Positions 28,631 through 39,238 are shown, counted from the first letter of the stretch. The stretch is DNA of 64,000 bases from Streptomyces sp. NBC_00554 (GCF_041431135.1 NZ_CP107799.1:3906001-3970000), one strand, 5' to 3'. The notes: a model not told the origin generated them from the sequence alone. Made by a program: numbers and translations.

Positions 28631-29314
28631 TCAGCGGACGGTGAAGTGCAGGGTGTCGTCCAGGAACGGGATCTCCAGCCACGGATCGGGCTGCGCCATC
28701 ATCGCGAGCAGCACGATGGCCGTGCCGAGCACGCCGTACGTGACCAGGTCAGTGAAGCGGGAGCGGACCGCGAGCATGCCCACGTCGGGCAGTGTCCAGC
28801 GCAGCACGCCGCCCATCAGCAGCGCGGCGCCGATCAGGATCGTGCCGTAGCGGAACACGTCGAAGGCGGTCAGCAGCAGGCCGAGCCCGACCAACGCGAG
28901 CACGGCGAGGATCGGCCACTGGCGCGCGGGCGCCGGGGCGTCCCTGGGCGCCGCCCGGCCGCCGCCCTCGGGCCGCGCGGTGTCCCGCGTGAACTTCGGG
29001 AAGCGCCGAGTGGTGCGGCGAGCGTTCCCTTCGGCATCGGGTGCGCTCACCGGGTCGACGACGACCGGCTCGTCGGCGTCACCCTCCGCGTCGGGCCCGC
29101 CGGGCTCTTCGCCGGCGCGGACCGCCGACGACTGGCCGTTGACGCCCGGTGTGTCCCGTACGGCCGGCTCGGCGCCGTTGCCGGACACATCCCGTACGAC
29201 GGGCTGCGCGCCGTTGCTCAGCGCGTTCCGCACGACGACCGGCTCTCCGGCGGGCTCGTCGGTCTTGCCGTCGGTCTTGCTTTCGGTCTTCCCGGAGTTG
29301 CCGTCAGCCGACAC
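28631..29314 (-). CDS. DUF3017-type membrane protein
   Basis: 227 residues from GTG 29314, with GGAG four bases upstream; the start overlaps the folD stop by 11 bp. The N-terminal ~120 residues are polar and repetitive ([21 protein letters not shown]). Three or four hydrophobic helices follow ([51 protein letters not shown]). Proteins of this type follow folD in many actinobacteria, but the function is unknown. Confidence 0.8.
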   Translation of the reverse strand: MSADGNSGKTESKTDGKTDEPAGEPVVVRNALSNGAQPVVRDVSGNGAEPAVRDTPGVNGQSSAVRAGEEPGGPDAEGDADEPVVVDPVSAPDAEGNARRTTRRFPKFTRDTARPEGGGRAAPRDAPAPARQWPILAVLALVGLGLLLTAFDVFRYGTILIGAALLMGGVLRWTLPDVGMLAVRSRFTDLVTYGVLGTAIVLLAMMAQPDPWLEIPFLDDTLHFTVR

Positions 29315-30158
29315 TGCGCTCCGCCGCTTCCACCACGTTGACGAGCAGCTGGGCACGGGTCATCGGGCCGACGCCGCCGGGGTTCGGGGAGATCCAGGCG
29401 GCGACCTCGGCCACGCCCGGGTGGACATCGCCGACGATCTTGCCGTCGGAGCCGCGTGAGACGCCGACGTCGAGAACGGCCGCGCCCGGCTTCACGTCCT
29501 CGGGCCGGACGAGGTGCGCGGAGCCCGCGGCGGCGACGATGATGTCGGCGCGCCTGAGGTGGGAGGCGAGGTCACGGGTGCCGGTGTGGCACTGGGTGAC
29601 CGTCGCGTTCTCGCTGCGCCGCGTGAGCAGGAGCGGCATCGGGCGCCCGATGGTCACGCCACGGCCGACGACCACCACTTCGGCGCCCTTGATCTCGACT
29701 CCGTACTGGCGCAGGAGCGTGAGGACACCGTTGGGCGTGCAGGGCAGCGGGGCCGGCTCGTTCAGCACGAGGCGGCCGAGGTTCATCGGGTGCAGCCCGT
29801 CCGCGTCCTTGTCCGGGTCCATCAGCTCCAGGATGCGGTTCTCGTCGATGCCCTTGGGGAGCGGCAACTGGACGATGTACCCCGTGCAGGCGGGGTCCTC
29901 GTTCAACTCCCGTACCACCGCCTCGATCTCCTCCTGCGTGGCGGTGGCGGGCAGTTCGCGCTGGATGGAGGCGATGCCCACCTGCGCGCAGTCGCGGTGC
30001 TTGCCGGCGACGTACTTCTGGCTGCCGGGGTCGTCCCCGACCAGGACGGTCCCCAGGCCGGGCACCACGCCCTTCTCCTTCAGGACCGCCACGCGGGCGG
30101 TCAGGTCGGACTTGATCGCGGCTGCGGTGGCCTTGCCATCGAGAATCTGGGCGGTCAT
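29304..30158 (-). CDS. folD: Bifunctional methylene-THF dehydrogenase/cyclohydrolase
   Basis: 284 residues, the normal FolD length. It interconverts methylene-THF, methenyl-THF and 10-formyl-THF in the cytoplasm, feeding purine synthesis. Visible landmarks are [12 protein letters not shown] with the catalytic lysine of the YxxxK motif, [13 protein letters not shown], and [17 protein letters not shown] for NADP binding. The DUF3017 gene overlaps its stop. No ZTP riboswitch was seen in its leader, unlike glyA. Confidence 0.95.
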   Translation of the reverse strand: MTAQILDGKATAAAIKSDLTARVAVLKEKGVVPGLGTVLVGDDPGSQKYVAGKHRDCAQVGIASIQRELPATATQEEIEAVVRELNEDPACTGYIVQLPLPKGIDENRILELMDPDKDADGLHPMNLGRLVLNEPAPLPCTPNGVLTLLRQYGVEIKGAEVVVVGRGVTIGRPMPLLLTRRSENATVTQCHTGTRDLASHLRRADIIVAAAGSAHLVRPEDVKPGAAVLDVGVSRGSDGKIVGDVHPGVAEVAAWISPNPGGVGPMTRAQLLVNVVEAAERSVG

Positions 30159-30413
30159 GACCCCATCCTCCCGGATGACCGGTACCTGGTTCCAATCGGG
30201 CGCAGTGGTCGCAGCCGGGCGGACCGGCCGGGAAGATCACGAAGATTGCAGCTGCACAACATATGTGCCTATCGGCTGGACAAGAACTGGCCTGCCGCAG
30301 AACGATATGCGGTGCACCATCGCGGTCCGTGTTGGGGGGCATACCGCTCAAAATCGTGACGTTCCTCCGCGCAATCCGCGCCGTCCCCGCCCTTTGCATG
30401 GAGGAAATTCGCC

Positions 30414-31001
30414 ATGAGTTTCGGCTCACCCAACCCGTATGAGCAGCCGCAGAACCCGCAGCAGGGCCAGCCCGGCTACGGCTATCCCCAGCAGGGCCAG
30501 CCCGCCGGCTACGGCGCCCCGCAGACACCCCCGGGCGTCCCGCCGCAGCAGGGTTACGGCTACCCGCAGCAGCCCGGTTACGGCTATCCGCAGCAGCCGG
30601 GTTACGGCGTCCAGCCGCCGTACGCGAACTGGGGCCAGCGTTTCCTCGGCACCCTGGTCGACATGCTCGTGTTCGCCGTCCCCTACGGCATCGTGATCGC
30701 CGGCAAGGACACTCCGGCGCTGATGGCGATCGGCGCCATCGCCCTGATCGGCCTCGCGATCTGGCAGCTGATCCAGGAAGGCCGCACCGGCCAGACCCTC
30801 GGCAAGAAGGCCCTCGGCATCCGCCTGGTGCGCGAGATCGACGGCCAGCCGCTCGGCGTCGGCATGGCGTTCGTCCGCCGGCTCGCCCACTTCCTCGACA
30901 GCCTGGCGTGCTACCTGGGCTGGCTGTGGCCGGCGTGGGACGCCAAGAAGCAGACCTTCGCCGACAAGGTGTGCTCGTCGATCGTGATCCGCACGTCGTA
31001 G
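30414..31001 (+). CDS. RDD-family membrane protein
   Basis: 195 residues. The first ~70 are a Gln/Gly/Tyr/Pro-rich tail with repeats of GYGYPQQ. The RDD domain follows: NWGQRFLGTLVDMLVF, a second helix (TPALMAIGAIALIGLAIWQL), then GRTGQTLGKKALGIRLVR and a last membrane segment. RDD proteins are small membrane proteins, some with transport roles; the substrate is unknown. GGAGG precedes the ATG by about 10 bases. Confidence 0.87.
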   Translation: MSFGSPNPYEQPQNPQQGQPGYGYPQQGQPAGYGAPQTPPGVPPQQGYGYPQQPGYGYPQQPGYGVQPPYANWGQRFLGTLVDMLVFAVPYGIVIAGKDTPALMAIGAIALIGLAIWQLIQEGRTGQTLGKKALGIRLVREIDGQPLGVGMAFVRRLAHFLDSLACYLGWLWPAWDAKKQTFADKVCSSIVIRTS

Positions 31002-31083
31002 CGGATACGCCGACGCGAGCGACAGCACTCCGGAACACTCCGGCACCGCTGGGCAGTTCGCGTCGCTGCGGATACCTGCTAAA

Positions 31084-31112
31084 GGGGCGCACCACTCACG
31101 GCGGTGCGCCCC
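31084..31112. terminator. Hairpin between RDD and small secreted protein genes
   Basis: GGGGCGCACC (31084-31093) and GGTGCGCCCC (31103-31112) form a perfect 10-bp stem with a 9-nt loop, between convergent genes. Confidence 0.75.
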
Positions 31113-31128
31113 TCGCGTGGCCTTGCGG

Positions 31129-31491
31129 TCAGAGCAGACAAGCGCCCCCGGACGACGGGGTCACAGAAGTCACCCCGCTGGTCCCGGTCTGGGTCCGGCC
31201 GGCCCCCAGCGGATAGTTCAGGTCACCGCCCACGCAGTACGTCACGGCCGTGTTGTTCGTGACCTCCGCGACCGTCAGCGCGGGATCATACTTGGCGCTG
31301 TCCCCCTCCTTCACCAGGACCGGGGTCCCGTTCCCGAACAGGGGCAGGAGACACACGTACCCCTTCGCGCAGTCCACCGCCGCCGCGTCCCCGGCGGCGG
31401 ACGCGGTTCCGAGCGCCGACGTACCGAGCGCGACGGCCAGCGCCGCACCGACAACGGCAAGACGACTGATCCCGCTGAGCCTGCTCCGCAT
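31129..31491 (-). CDS. Small secreted protein, unknown function
   Basis: 120 residues. A signal peptide ends near GTASAAGDA. The mature ~85 residues contain four cysteines (DCAKGYVCLLP, TYCVGG and a C-terminal GGACLL), able to form two disulfides. The CAKGYVCLLP pattern loosely resembles small secreted inhibitor-type proteins of Streptomyces, but this is not strong enough for a name. It is transcribed alone. Confidence 0.75.
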   Translation of the reverse strand: MRSRLSGISRLAVVGAALAVALGTSALGTASAAGDAAAVDCAKGYVCLLPLFGNGTPVLVKEGDSAKYDPALTVAEVTNNTAVTYCVGGDLNYPLGAGRTQTGTSGVTSVTPSSGGACLL

Positions 31492-31645
31492 GACTGAACC
31501 TCCGAGCGCCGGGGCCGAGTTGGGTCGGCCTCCGACACTTCCAGCGGAGCGAGGGGTTCTGCACCCGGGTATGCGCCATTCCGCAGGCGGGAACAGAACC
31601 CTTCGGCCCGCCGACGAATCACCGGCGGGCCAAAGACGGCCCGGC

Positions 31646-33214
31646 TCAATGGAAGAAGTGCCGCGTCCCCGTGAAGTACATCGTCACGCCCGCCTTCTTC
31701 GCGGCCTCGATCACCAGCTCGTCGCGGACCGAACCGCCGGGCTGGACCACGGCCTTGACGCCCGCCTCGGTGAGGATCTCCAGGCCGTCGGGGAACGGGA
31801 AGAACGCGTCCGAGGCCGCGTACGAGCCACGGGCGCGCTCGGCGCCGGCGCGCTCCACCGCCAGCTTGGCGGAGTCGACACGGTTGACCTGGCCCATGCC
31901 GACGCCGACGGAGGCGCCGTCCTTGGCGAGGAGGATCGCGTTGGACTTGACGGCGCGGCAGGCCTTCCAGGCGAAGGCCAGTTCGTCCAGCTCGCCCTGG
32001 CTGAGCGCGTCGCCGGTGGCCAGGGTCCAGCTGGCCGGGTTGTCGCCGTCGGCCTGGAGGCGGTCGGTGACCTGGAGCAGCGCGCCGCCGTCGATCTGCT
32101 TGACCTCGACCGGGTTCTTCGGGCCGTGGTGGGCGCGCAGCACGCGGATGTTCTTCTTCTTGGTGAGGGCTTCGAGGGCGCCGTCCTCGTACTCGGGCGC
32201 CACGATGACCTCGGTGAAGATGTCGGCGACCTGCTCCGCCATCTCCTTCGTCACCGGCCGGTTGACCGCGATGACGCCGCCGAACGCGGACAGCGGGTCA
32301 CAGGCGTGCGCCTTGCGGTGCGCCTCGGCGACGCTCGACGCGACCGCGATCCCGCACGGGTTGGCGTGCTTGATGATCGCGACGCACGGGTCGTCGTGGT
32401 CGTACGCGGCACGGCGCGCGGCGTCCGTGTCCGTGAAGTTGTTGTACGACATCTCCTTGCCGTGCAGCTGCTCGGCCTCGGCGAGACCACCCGTGCCGTC
32501 GACGTAGAGAGCGGCACCCTGGTGCGGGTTCTCGCCGTAGCGCAGGGTGTTCTTGCGCTCGTAGGTGTGACCCAGGAAGTCGGGGAAGCCGCTGTCGTCG
32601 GCTGCCGCGTAGTCGGCCGCGAACCAGCTCGCCACCGCCACGTCGTACGCGGCCGTGTGCTGGAAGGCCTCGGCGGCGAGCCGCTTGCGGGTGGTGAGGT
32701 CGAAGCCGCCGTCCTTGACCGCGGCGAGGACGTCCGCGTACCGCGCGGGGCTGGTGACCACGGCCACCGACGGGTGGTTCTTGGCGGCGGCGCGGACCAT
32801 CGAGGGGCCGCCGATGTCGATCTGTTCGACGCACTCGTCGGGGGTCGCGCCGGAGGCGACGGTCTCGCGGAACGGGTAGAGGTTCACCACGACCAGGCCG
32901 AACGGCTCGACGCCGAGCTCTGCCAACTGGCGCTGGTGGTCGGGGAGTCGCAGGTCGGCGAGGATGCCCGCGTGGACCTTCGGGTGCAGCGTCTTGACGC
33001 GGCCGTCCAGGCACTCGGGGAAGCCGGTCAGCTCCTCGACCTTGGTGACGGGGACGCCCGCCGCGGCGATCTTCGACGCGGTGGAGCCGGTGGAGACGAG
33101 CTCGACACCGGCCTCGTGCAGCCCGCGCGCCAGGTCTTCGAGGCCGGTCTTGTCGTACACGCTGATCAGCGCGCGTCGAATGGCCCGCTTGTTGCTCTCG
33201 GCGGTGGCGGTCAC
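31646..33214 (-). CDS. purH: AICAR formyltransferase/IMP cyclohydrolase
   Basis: 522 residues, the full bifunctional ATIC length. The N-terminal ~200 residues are the MGS-like IMP cyclohydrolase domain ([52 protein letters not shown]). The C-terminal part is the AICAR transformylase, with the [11 protein letters not shown] segment carrying the catalytic Lys-His pair. It performs the last two steps of IMP synthesis using 10-formyl-THF. The GTG start overlaps the purN stop (GTGA), so the two genes form an operon. Confidence 0.96.
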   Translation of the reverse strand: MTATAESNKRAIRRALISVYDKTGLEDLARGLHEAGVELVSTGSTASKIAAAGVPVTKVEELTGFPECLDGRVKTLHPKVHAGILADLRLPDHQRQLAELGVEPFGLVVVNLYPFRETVASGATPDECVEQIDIGGPSMVRAAAKNHPSVAVVTSPARYADVLAAVKDGGFDLTTRKRLAAEAFQHTAAYDVAVASWFAADYAAADDSGFPDFLGHTYERKNTLRYGENPHQGAALYVDGTGGLAEAEQLHGKEMSYNNFTDTDAARRAAYDHDDPCVAIIKHANPCGIAVASSVAEAHRKAHACDPLSAFGGVIAVNRPVTKEMAEQVADIFTEVIVAPEYEDGALEALTKKKNIRVLRAHHGPKNPVEVKQIDGGALLQVTDRLQADGDNPASWTLATGDALSQGELDELAFAWKACRAVKSNAILLAKDGASVGVGMGQVNRVDSAKLAVERAGAERARGSYAASDAFFPFPDGLEILTEAGVKAVVQPGGSVRDELVIEAAKKAGVTMYFTGTRHFFH

Positions 33215-33840
33215 TGGATAACTACCTTTCGTCCCTCAATGCGATAGCCGTTGCGGGCGAGCCGCCCCACGACATCCACGAGCAGCCTTCGCTCGACTTC
33301 CTTGATGCGCTCGTGCAGAGCGCTCTCGTCGTCCTCGTCCCGGATCTCGACCACGCCCTGGGCGATGATCGGGCCGGTGTCGACGCCGTCGTCGACGAAG
33401 TGGACGGTGCATCCGGTGACCCTCGCGCCGTACGCGAGTGCGTCGCGCACGCCGTGGGCGCCGGGAAAACTGGGCAGCAGCGCGGGGTGCGTGTTGACGA
33501 ACCGGCCGCCGAACCGGGCGAGGAACTCCTTCCCCACGATCTTCATGAACCCGGCGGAGACGACGAGGTCGGGTTCATGGGCGGCGGTCGACTCGGCGAG
33601 CGCCGCGTCCCACTCGTCCCGGGTGTCGTAGTCCTTGACGCGGTTCACGAAGGTAGGCAGCCCGGCCCGCTCGGCGCGCGCGAGACCCTCGATGCCGTCC
33701 CGGTCCGCGCCGACGGCGACGATCTCGGCCCCATAGGCCTCGGGCCCCGCCTCCGCGATGGCGTCGAGCAGTGCCTGCAGATTCGTACCTGATCCGGAGA
33801 CCAGCACGACCAGGCGCTTGGCCACGGGCTTGGCGGCCAC
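33211..33840 (-). CDS. purN: Phosphoribosylglycinamide formyltransferase
   Basis: 209 residues from GTG 33840, matching the normal PurN length; longer in-frame starts reach into a region without coding character. The phosphate loop is [14 protein letters not shown] (13-26), and the active site carries [16 protein letters not shown] with the catalytic histidine and [14 protein letters not shown] with the aspartate. It transfers a formyl group from 10-formyl-THF to GAR in purine synthesis. Overlap with purH (GTGA) gives coupled translation. A plausible promoter lies at 33946-33973. Confidence 0.94.
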   Translation of the reverse strand: MAAKPVAKRLVVLVSGSGTNLQALLDAIAEAGPEAYGAEIVAVGADRDGIEGLARAERAGLPTFVNRVKDYDTRDEWDAALAESTAAHEPDLVVSAGFMKIVGKEFLARFGGRFVNTHPALLPSFPGAHGVRDALAYGARVTGCTVHFVDDGVDTGPIIAQGVVEIRDEDDESALHERIKEVERRLLVDVVGRLARNGYRIEGRKVVIQ

Positions 33841-33907
33841 GGTGGGGCCCTTTCTCGGGGGAGCGTTTGCACGGCCGGCTCGTTCTGCACCTTCGCTCAC
33901 ACTTGTA

Positions 33908-33921
33908 CATTCGTACGAATG
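33908..33921. promoter_or_regulatory. 14-bp perfect palindrome in the purN leader
   Basis: CATTCGTACGAATG is its own reverse complement. It lies between the predicted purN promoter and the start codon. Its core TTCGTACGAA recurs at 37044-37053 upstream of the HTH/sigma-like gene. Confidence 0.5.
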
Positions 33922-33945
33922 CATCGCGCCCCGGGATACGGGGAA

Positions 33946-33973
33946 GTCTACGAAGCGGCCGACCGTCAGCAAC
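33946..33973 (-). promoter_or_regulatory. Candidate purNH promoter
   Basis: On the minus strand, TTGCTG (complement of 33968-33973) is followed after 16 bp by TAGACT (complement of 33946-33951), a reasonable match to the housekeeping HrdB consensus. The leader would be about 100 nt. No riboswitch consensus was seen in it. The rest of 33841-34268 shows no gene. Confidence 0.5.
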
Positions 33974-34268
33974 GATACCGGCACACCGGGCGGCCCCCAC
34001 GGGACGGGGGCGTGGCCGGAAGGTAGCGTCTGGGGAGGATCCACCTGGGAACACCGTCCAGCACGGGGAACGCCTTGCGCACGCGGGGCGTTGATCTGGG
34101 ACGGGTACGTGAGGGTCCGGGGCGGTCGTCCCGGACACGAAAGCTCGGGGCGCCAGTCCTGGGTACGCACGCCGAACGGTCGGCTGCCCGGGGCGCGAGT
34201 CACGGGCGGGCACCAAGCTCCGTGGACACGCCGCCCGCCAGAACCACCAAGGGGAAGACGCTCACCTG

Positions 34269-35162
34269 ATGCCGGACCGCAGTCTCCGACTCCCTCCGCT
34301 CCTGCTGCGCGAGCGGCGCCCTTCGCCTGTGCCGCCGCGGGAAGGCGGGGGCACGCCCGACTCCGCCCCTTCGGGTGAGCGCGGCTCGGCCGACGGCAAC
34401 GGGGGCTCGGGCGCGCAGGGCCCGGACGCGCCTCCCTCGGGCTCCACCGGCTCTTCTGGCTCTTCTGGCTCTTCTGGCTCGGACGACAATCCGTTCGCTC
34501 CGCCGCCGGAGGGGGCTCCCGACCGGCCGTGGCAGCCGCGGAGGCCTGCGAACGGGCAGGGCTCCGAGGGGTCGGGTTCGGGCGAGCACGGCGACTCCGA
34601 CGGGCAGTCCCCGTGGGGCAGCCAGTGGAGCGACCGGCAGCCGGGGCCGTCCAGCGGTGGTGGCTTCGGCGACCGTCCCGGTGCGCCCCAAGGACAAGGG
34701 CAGGGGCAGGGTCAGGGCGGTCCGGAGGGGTCCGGCAGTGGTCCGGGTACCGGTATGCGCTGGGACCCGACGGATCCGGCGCAGCGCAAAGCGCGCTTCG
34801 CCCTGCTCTCCGGTATGTGGGCGTTCTTCTTCGCCCTCTTCAGCTGGCCGTACGTGGCTCTGCTGCTCGGCGCGCTCGCCCTCTACTGGGGCATCAGCGC
34901 CCTGCGCGCCAAGCCCCGCACCCCGGATCCGGACAGCCCGGCGCCGGACCCGGCGAACGCCCGGCCCCAGAAGTCCGCCGCGGTGAGCGGCCTGGTCACC
35001 GCGTCCCTCGCCATCGCCATGGTCGCCGCCGGCTTCACCGCCCAGCTCGTCTACAGCGACTACTACGCCTGCACCAACGACGCCCTCACGAACGTCGCGA
35101 AGAAGTCCTGCAACGACCTTCTGCCGAAGGAGCTGCGGGGGGTGCTGGGGACGCAGGGGTAG
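34269..35162 (+). CDS. Membrane protein with long disordered N-terminus, unknown function
   Basis: 297 residues from ATG 34269; GTG codons near 34330 are alternative starts and no strong ribosome site decides. The first ~175 residues are Gly/Ser/Pro/Gln-rich with short repeats ([21 protein letters not shown]). Two hydrophobic regions follow ([20 protein letters not shown] and [19 protein letters not shown]) with a short C-terminal part containing two cysteines ([16 protein letters not shown]). No function can be given. It ends at a GC-rich repeat. Confidence 0.72.
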   Translation: MPDRSLRLPPLLLRERRPSPVPPREGGGTPDSAPSGERGSADGNGGSGAQGPDAPPSGSTGSSGSSGSSGSDDNPFAPPPEGAPDRPWQPRRPANGQGSEGSGSGEHGDSDGQSPWGSQWSDRQPGPSSGGGFGDRPGAPQGQGQGQGQGGPEGSGSGPGTGMRWDPTDPAQRKARFALLSGMWAFFFALFSWPYVALLLGALALYWGISALRAKPRTPDPDSPAPDPANARPQKSAAVSGLVTASLAIAMVAAGFTAQLVYSDYYACTNDALTNVAKKSCNDLLPKELRGVLGTQG

Positions 35163-35381
35163 GTTTTTTCGCCCCCTCCGCCCCTACCCGACCCTTGCTC
35201 CTGGGGGCTGCCGCCCCCAGACCCCCGCATCGCGCTGACGCGCTCGTCCTCAAACGCCGGACGGGCTAAACCCTTTCCAGCGCCGGGCGGTAAAAGTTCA
35301 GCCCCTCCGGCGTTTGAGGAGCGGGGTCTGGGGCGGAGCCCCAGGAACAAGGGACGGGTAGGGGCGGAGGGGGCGAAAAAC
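35161..35381. repeat. GC-rich intergenic repeat, copy 3 (head-to-head pair)
   Basis: A forward unit (CGCCCCCTCCGCCCCTACCC, then CTGGGGGCTGCCGCCCCCAG and TCCTCAAACGCCGGACGGGC) is followed by an inverted unit ending GGGTAGGGGCGGAGGGGGCG. Together they could form a stem of more than 90 bp. It separates the convergent genes ending at 35162 and 35402. Confidence 0.82.
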
Positions 35382-35401
35382 CCACCCCCAGCCCCCACAC
35401 C

Positions 35402-36958
35402 TCAACCCGACTCCGGCGGCTCCAGCGGCTCCCCAGGAGCAGACGCCTCCTTCAGCGCCGCCCAGCGGGCCTCGCGAGGCACGTCCTCGTGCCACGGAGA
35501 CCCCGTGGAGTCGGAGGGCAGGAAGTCGTACAGGTCGAGGCTAGGGTCAGCCGCCACCTGCTGGACATCGGACGGGGACCGCTCCGGGGCCTCAGCCGGA
35601 GACGACCGGTCCCCCTCGGCCCGCGAGAGCCACGAAGGCAACGACACCCCCACCTTCCAAGCCCGACGCTCGCGAACCCGCCACCCCCGCACCCCCACCA
35701 CCACAGGAACCCCCACCCCCACCGTCCACAACCCCGCAGCCACCCCCACCTGCCACCACACCGGCCCGAAATGAGCCAGCCCCCCAACCCCGAGCGCCCC
35801 ACCGGCCACCCCGGCCAGCACCGCGAGCACCACCCCGCACAACCCGGCCGCAAGCAGCACACAGCAAACGGCCCGCCCCCGGGACCACACCACCCCACCC
35901 CCCGGCACCGCCGAAGCCACCACGAACCACGCCACCGTCACCCCCGCAGCCACCGGCACAACCCCACCCACCCAGCTCAACGGCGCCCCCACCCCCGGCA
36001 CCGCGGCCAACAGCGGAAAGGCCGGCAGCAGCGACCCCGGCGCAGCCGAGGACAACGGCCCCGCCACCTGCCCCGCCCCCAGGACGACCCCGGGCCCGAG
36101 CCCGTACGCCGCCCCCCACACCGCGGCGTTCGGCACGAGCGCCAGACACAGCAGCAGTACGGCGAAGCGCCCCGACCACACCTCGGTGAGCTGAAGGAAC
36201 GAACCGCGCGCCGCACCCCCGTGCCACACCAGCGACACGGCCACGAGCAACGCCCCTCCCCCGACCAGCACCGCCGCCCCGGCCCCGGCGGCCCGCGCCG
36301 CGCTCGCGAGGAACCGACGGGCGTCCGGCTCGAGCGCACAGGCGTCCACGTGACGACGTACACCCGAAGGCAGGGCATCGAGCCCCCGGTGCCCCCACGG
36401 AGGCATGGGCCCACGCGGACGCCCGTACGCCGTCCACACCCCCGCCCCCGCCGCCCCCGCGGCAAGCAGCGGCAGGCATACGGCGGTCCACACCCAGGAG
36501 GGCCGCAGCTCCCCGCCCGAGGCGTACAGCGCGGCGGCGCCGCCGACGGACAGATAGCCGGCGACGACCCCGGCCCACGCCGTCCGCGGCGCGGCTTCCG
36601 ACTCGGCGTCGGCGGCGTCGCGCCCCGCCCGGTGCAGCAGCCACACCGGCAGCACGACGAGAAGCAGCGGTGTGACACCCACCGGCATGGGCACTCCGGA
36701 GAGGGTGTCGGTGCGGACGAGTTCGACGCCGTGGGCCAGCAACCAGAGGGCCGCGGCCACGTGCAGCGCGCCGCCCGGTCCGCTGTCGGGGTAGGGGGAG
36801 CTGATCCACAGCACCATGACGAGGACGGCGAACGAACCGAGTCCGAGCCCCGCCGCGAGGCCGCCACCCAGGAGGCTGGCGGCCAGTCCGGGGGATCGGT
36901 CGCGCATCCGGGTGAGCAGGGGCGACAACGACAGCCTGCGGTCGGTCATTTGGGTCAC
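35402..36958 (-). CDS. DUF6350/PerM-type polytopic membrane protein
   Basis: About 518 residues. Starts at ATG 36967, GTG 36958 or ATG 36949 are possible; GTG 36958 has a GGGAG ten bases upstream and is preferred. At least ten hydrophobic helices rich in Gly, Ala and Val fill most of the protein. The C-terminal ~80 residues are soluble and acidic ([17 protein letters not shown]). From memory, actinobacterial proteins of this form at this position are named DUF6350 or cell division protein PerM, a family of uncertain role in envelope homeostasis. It is divergent from the HTH/sigma-like gene. Confidence 0.77.
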   Translation of the reverse strand: MTQMTDRRLSLSPLLTRMRDRSPGLAASLLGGGLAAGLGLGSFAVLVMVLWISSPYPDSGPGGALHVAAALWLLAHGVELVRTDTLSGVPMPVGVTPLLLVVLPVWLLHRAGRDAADAESEAAPRTAWAGVVAGYLSVGGAAALYASGGELRPSWVWTAVCLPLLAAGAAGAGVWTAYGRPRGPMPPWGHRGLDALPSGVRRHVDACALEPDARRFLASAARAAGAGAAVLVGGGALLVAVSLVWHGGAARGSFLQLTEVWSGRFAVLLLCLALVPNAAVWGAAYGLGPGVVLGAGQVAGPLSSAAPGSLLPAFPLLAAVPGVGAPLSWVGGVVPVAAGVTVAWFVVASAVPGGGVVWSRGRAVCCVLLAAGLCGVVLAVLAGVAGGALGVGGLAHFGPVWWQVGVAAGLWTVGVGVPVVVGVRGWRVRERRAWKVGVSLPSWLSRAEGDRSSPAEAPERSPSDVQQVAADPSLDLYDFLPSDSTGSPWHEDVPREARWAALKEASAPGEPLEPPESG

Positions 36959-37063
36959 GCACGTCATGCTCCCAACGACACGCGCTTTCTCGTCGTAACA
37001 GGCGAACCCCCGATGTGTCGCTCAATATGCAGCTATGTACTTTTTCGTACGAAGGGGCGCGCT

Positions 37064-38242
37064 GTGGAGTCCGAGCTGACACAGAGCCATGCGCCCCCGC
37101 TGCCCTCTCCCAAGGAACGCCGCCGCCTGCGCGAGGCCAAGTCGCTGAGCCAGGCCGACGTTGCCGACAAGATGGGCGTCACCCGCGAGACGGTGCGCTC
37201 GTGGGAGACCGGCCGTACGACGCCACGCGGGAGCAAACGGGAAGCGTACGTCGAGCTGCTGACCGCGCAGGATCCGGCGACGACGAGCGCCGAAACCGAA
37301 GACCGGACCGGCGTCGAGGCCGAAGCCGAGGCCGAGGTGACCGCCCGTCAGGAGCCGTACACCGAAGCCGAGCCGGAATCCAACGTCGAGGCCGAAGCGG
37401 AAGCAGAGGCGGATTCCGACGAGGAACCCGCACCCCCACCCCCCGCCCTGACGCCACCTCAGGCCTTCGACGCCCTCTACGCGTTCTGCACCCCCGCCCT
37501 CGTCCGGCAGACGTATCTGCTCACCGGGCGGCGCGAACTGGCGCGCGAGTCCGTGGAGCGGGCGTTCCAACTGGCCTGGCACCGCTGGCCCGAGGTGGCC
37601 GTGGACCGGGATCCGGCCGGGTGGGTGCGGGCGACGGCGTACGAGTACGCGCTCTCACCCTGGCACCGGCTCCGCCCCCGACACCGGCACCCCGAGGCGC
37701 CGCCCGCCGATGCGGCGGACCGCGCGCTGCTCGACGTATTCCTGAAGCTGCCGCCGATGTACCGGCGCACACTGCTGCTGTACGACGGGGTCGGGCTCGA
37801 CCTGCCGGAGACCGCGGCCGAGACGGAGGCGAGCACGCCCGCGGCGGCCAACCGGCTGCTGCACGCGCGTGAGGCGGTCGCCGAGCGCCTGCCGGAACTG
37901 GCCGCTCCCGACGAACTGCACCGGCGTCTCACCGTGCTCGCCGCGACGGAGCGGCTGCGCGCGGCGAAACCCCGCTCCGTCCGCTACGGCAGCGAACACC
38001 GCGCCCGCACCTGGACCCGCGCCGCCATCGCGTTCACGGTCCTGCTCATCGGCGCCACCTCGCTGACCCTGCGCACGGCTCCGGACCACTACGAGCCCCC
38101 CATGGCCCCCGGCGCGACGATCCGCGGTGTGCCGCCCCGTGCCGCCTCGGGCCCGCTCTCCGACGAGCAGCTGGAACTGCACGCCTTCCTCAAGTCCCAG
38201 ACGGTGAGCGGCCCGGAGAGGCTGGTGCCGGAGGCCCGCTGA
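37064..38242 (+). CDS. XRE HTH protein fused to sigma-70-like domain, with membrane helix
   Basis: 392 residues from GTG 37064, with AAGGGG seven bases upstream. Residues 15-65 are an XRE helix-turn-helix (LREAKSLSQADVADKMGVTR, then ETVRSWETGRTTP). An acidic Glu/Ala-rich linker (70-125) follows. Residues ~125-285 resemble an ECF sigma factor: a region-2-like helix (VERAFQLAWHRWPEVAVDRD, then AGWVRATAYEYALSPW) and a region-4-like part (LLDVFLKLPPMYRRTLLLYD, then LPETAAETEASTPAAANRLL). Near residue 320 AIAFTVLLIGATSLTL is a probable transmembrane helix. The sigma-like HTH is weak, so it may no longer direct transcription. Targets are unknown. Confidence 0.8.
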   Translation: MESELTQSHAPPLPSPKERRRLREAKSLSQADVADKMGVTRETVRSWETGRTTPRGSKREAYVELLTAQDPATTSAETEDRTGVEAEAEAEVTARQEPYTEAEPESNVEAEAEAEADSDEEPAPPPPALTPPQAFDALYAFCTPALVRQTYLLTGRRELARESVERAFQLAWHRWPEVAVDRDPAGWVRATAYEYALSPWHRLRPRHRHPEAPPADAADRALLDVFLKLPPMYRRTLLLYDGVGLDLPETAAETEASTPAAANRLLHAREAVAERLPELAAPDELHRRLTVLAATERLRAAKPRSVRYGSEHRARTWTRAAIAFTVLLIGATSLTLRTAPDHYEPPMAPGATIRGVPPRAASGPLSDEQLELHAFLKSQTVSGPERLVPEAR

Positions 38243-38272
38243 GTACGAGTTACCGGATGCCCGCTGAGTACG
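38234..38272. repeat. 14-bp duplication around the stop of the HTH/sigma-like gene
   Basis: GCCCGCTGAGTACG occurs at 38234-38247, containing the real stop TGA, and again at 38259-38272. Confidence 0.6.
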
Positions 38273-38314
38273 CGGACGGGCCCGCACCCCGGTGAGGGGG
38301 TGCGGGCCCGTCCG
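38273..38314. terminator. 18-bp perfect-stem bidirectional terminator
   Basis: CGGACGGGCCCGCACCCC (38273-38290) pairs exactly with GGGGTGCGGGCCCGTCCG (38297-38314) over a 6-nt loop. It lies between the convergent HTH/sigma-like gene and sucD. Confidence 0.88.
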
Positions 38315-38332
38315 TGCGTTCGACAGGAAACG

Positions 38333-39217
38333 TCAGCCGTTGAGGATCTCGCGGGCCAGCTGCGCCGTCTCGGTCGGCGTCTTGCCGACCTTGACGCCGG
38401 CGGCCTCGAGGGCCTCCTTCTTCGCGGCGGCCGTGCCGGAGGAGCCGGAGACGATGGCGCCGGCGTGGCCCATGGTCTTGCCCTCGGGCGCGGTGAAGCC
38501 GGCGACGTAGCCGACGACCGGCTTCGTCACGTTCTTCGCGATGAAGTCCGCGGCGCGCTCCTCGGCGTCGCCACCGATCTCACCGATCATCACGATCAGG
38601 TCGGTGTCGGGGTCGGCCTCGAAGGCGGCCAGCGCGTCGATGTGCGTGGTGCCGATGACGGGGTCGCCACCGATGCCCACGGCCGACGAGAAGCCGATGT
38701 CACGGAGCTCGTACATCATCTGGTACGTCAGCGTGCCGGACTTCGAGACCAGGCCGATGCGGCCCGGCTTCGTGATGTCGCCCGGGATGATGCCGGCGTT
38801 CGACTGGCCCGGGGTGATGAGACCGGGGCAGTTCGGGCCGATGATGCGGGTCTTGTTGCCCTTCGACTTCGCGTACGCCCAGAAGGCGGCGGAGTCGTGG
38901 ACGGCGATGCCCTCGGTGATGACGACCGCGAGGGGGATCTCGGCGTCGATGGCCTCGACCACGGCGGCCTTGGCGAAGGCCGGCGGCACGAAGAGGACGG
39001 ACACGTTGGCGCCCGTCTTCTCGATGGCCTCGGCGACCGTGCCGAAGACGGGGATCTCGGTGCCGTCGATGTCGACCGACGTGCCCGCCTTGCGCGGGTT
39101 CACACCGCCGACGATGTTCGTGCCGTCGGCCAGCATGAGCTTGGTGTGCTTCATGCCCGTGGCACCGGTCATGCCCTGGACGATGACCTTGCTGTCCTTG
39201 TTGAGGAAGATAGCCAT
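38333..39217 (-). CDS. sucD: Succinyl-CoA synthetase, alpha subunit
   Basis: 294 residues. The CoA-binding Rossmann region starts [20 protein letters not shown], and the phosphorylated histidine lies in [18 protein letters not shown]. The alpha subunit carries the phospho-His and CoA site; with SucC it converts succinyl-CoA to succinate with substrate-level phosphorylation. It lies 21 bp after sucC on the same strand, and the strong hairpin at 38273-38314 ends the operon. Confidence 0.96.
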   Translation of the reverse strand: MAIFLNKDSKVIVQGMTGATGMKHTKLMLADGTNIVGGVNPRKAGTSVDIDGTEIPVFGTVAEAIEKTGANVSVLFVPPAFAKAAVVEAIDAEIPLAVVITEGIAVHDSAAFWAYAKSKGNKTRIIGPNCPGLITPGQSNAGIIPGDITKPGRIGLVSKSGTLTYQMMYELRDIGFSSAVGIGGDPVIGTTHIDALAAFEADPDTDLIVMIGEIGGDAEERAADFIAKNVTKPVVGYVAGFTAPEGKTMGHAGAIVSGSSGTAAAKKEALEAAGVKVGKTPTETAQLAREILNG

Positions 39218-39238
39218 GGCGGTTGTTTCCCTCGTCCC

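Noticed and set aside
33841-34203. N-terminal extension of PurN
   Set aside because: The frame stays open upstream, but PurN homology begins at GTG 33840, the length is then normal, and a promoter-like pair lies inside the extension.
35489-37063. A very long frame running into the HTH/sigma-like gene
   Set aside because: It is antisense to the membrane protein gene at 35402-36958; the true start is GTG 37064 with its own ribosome site.
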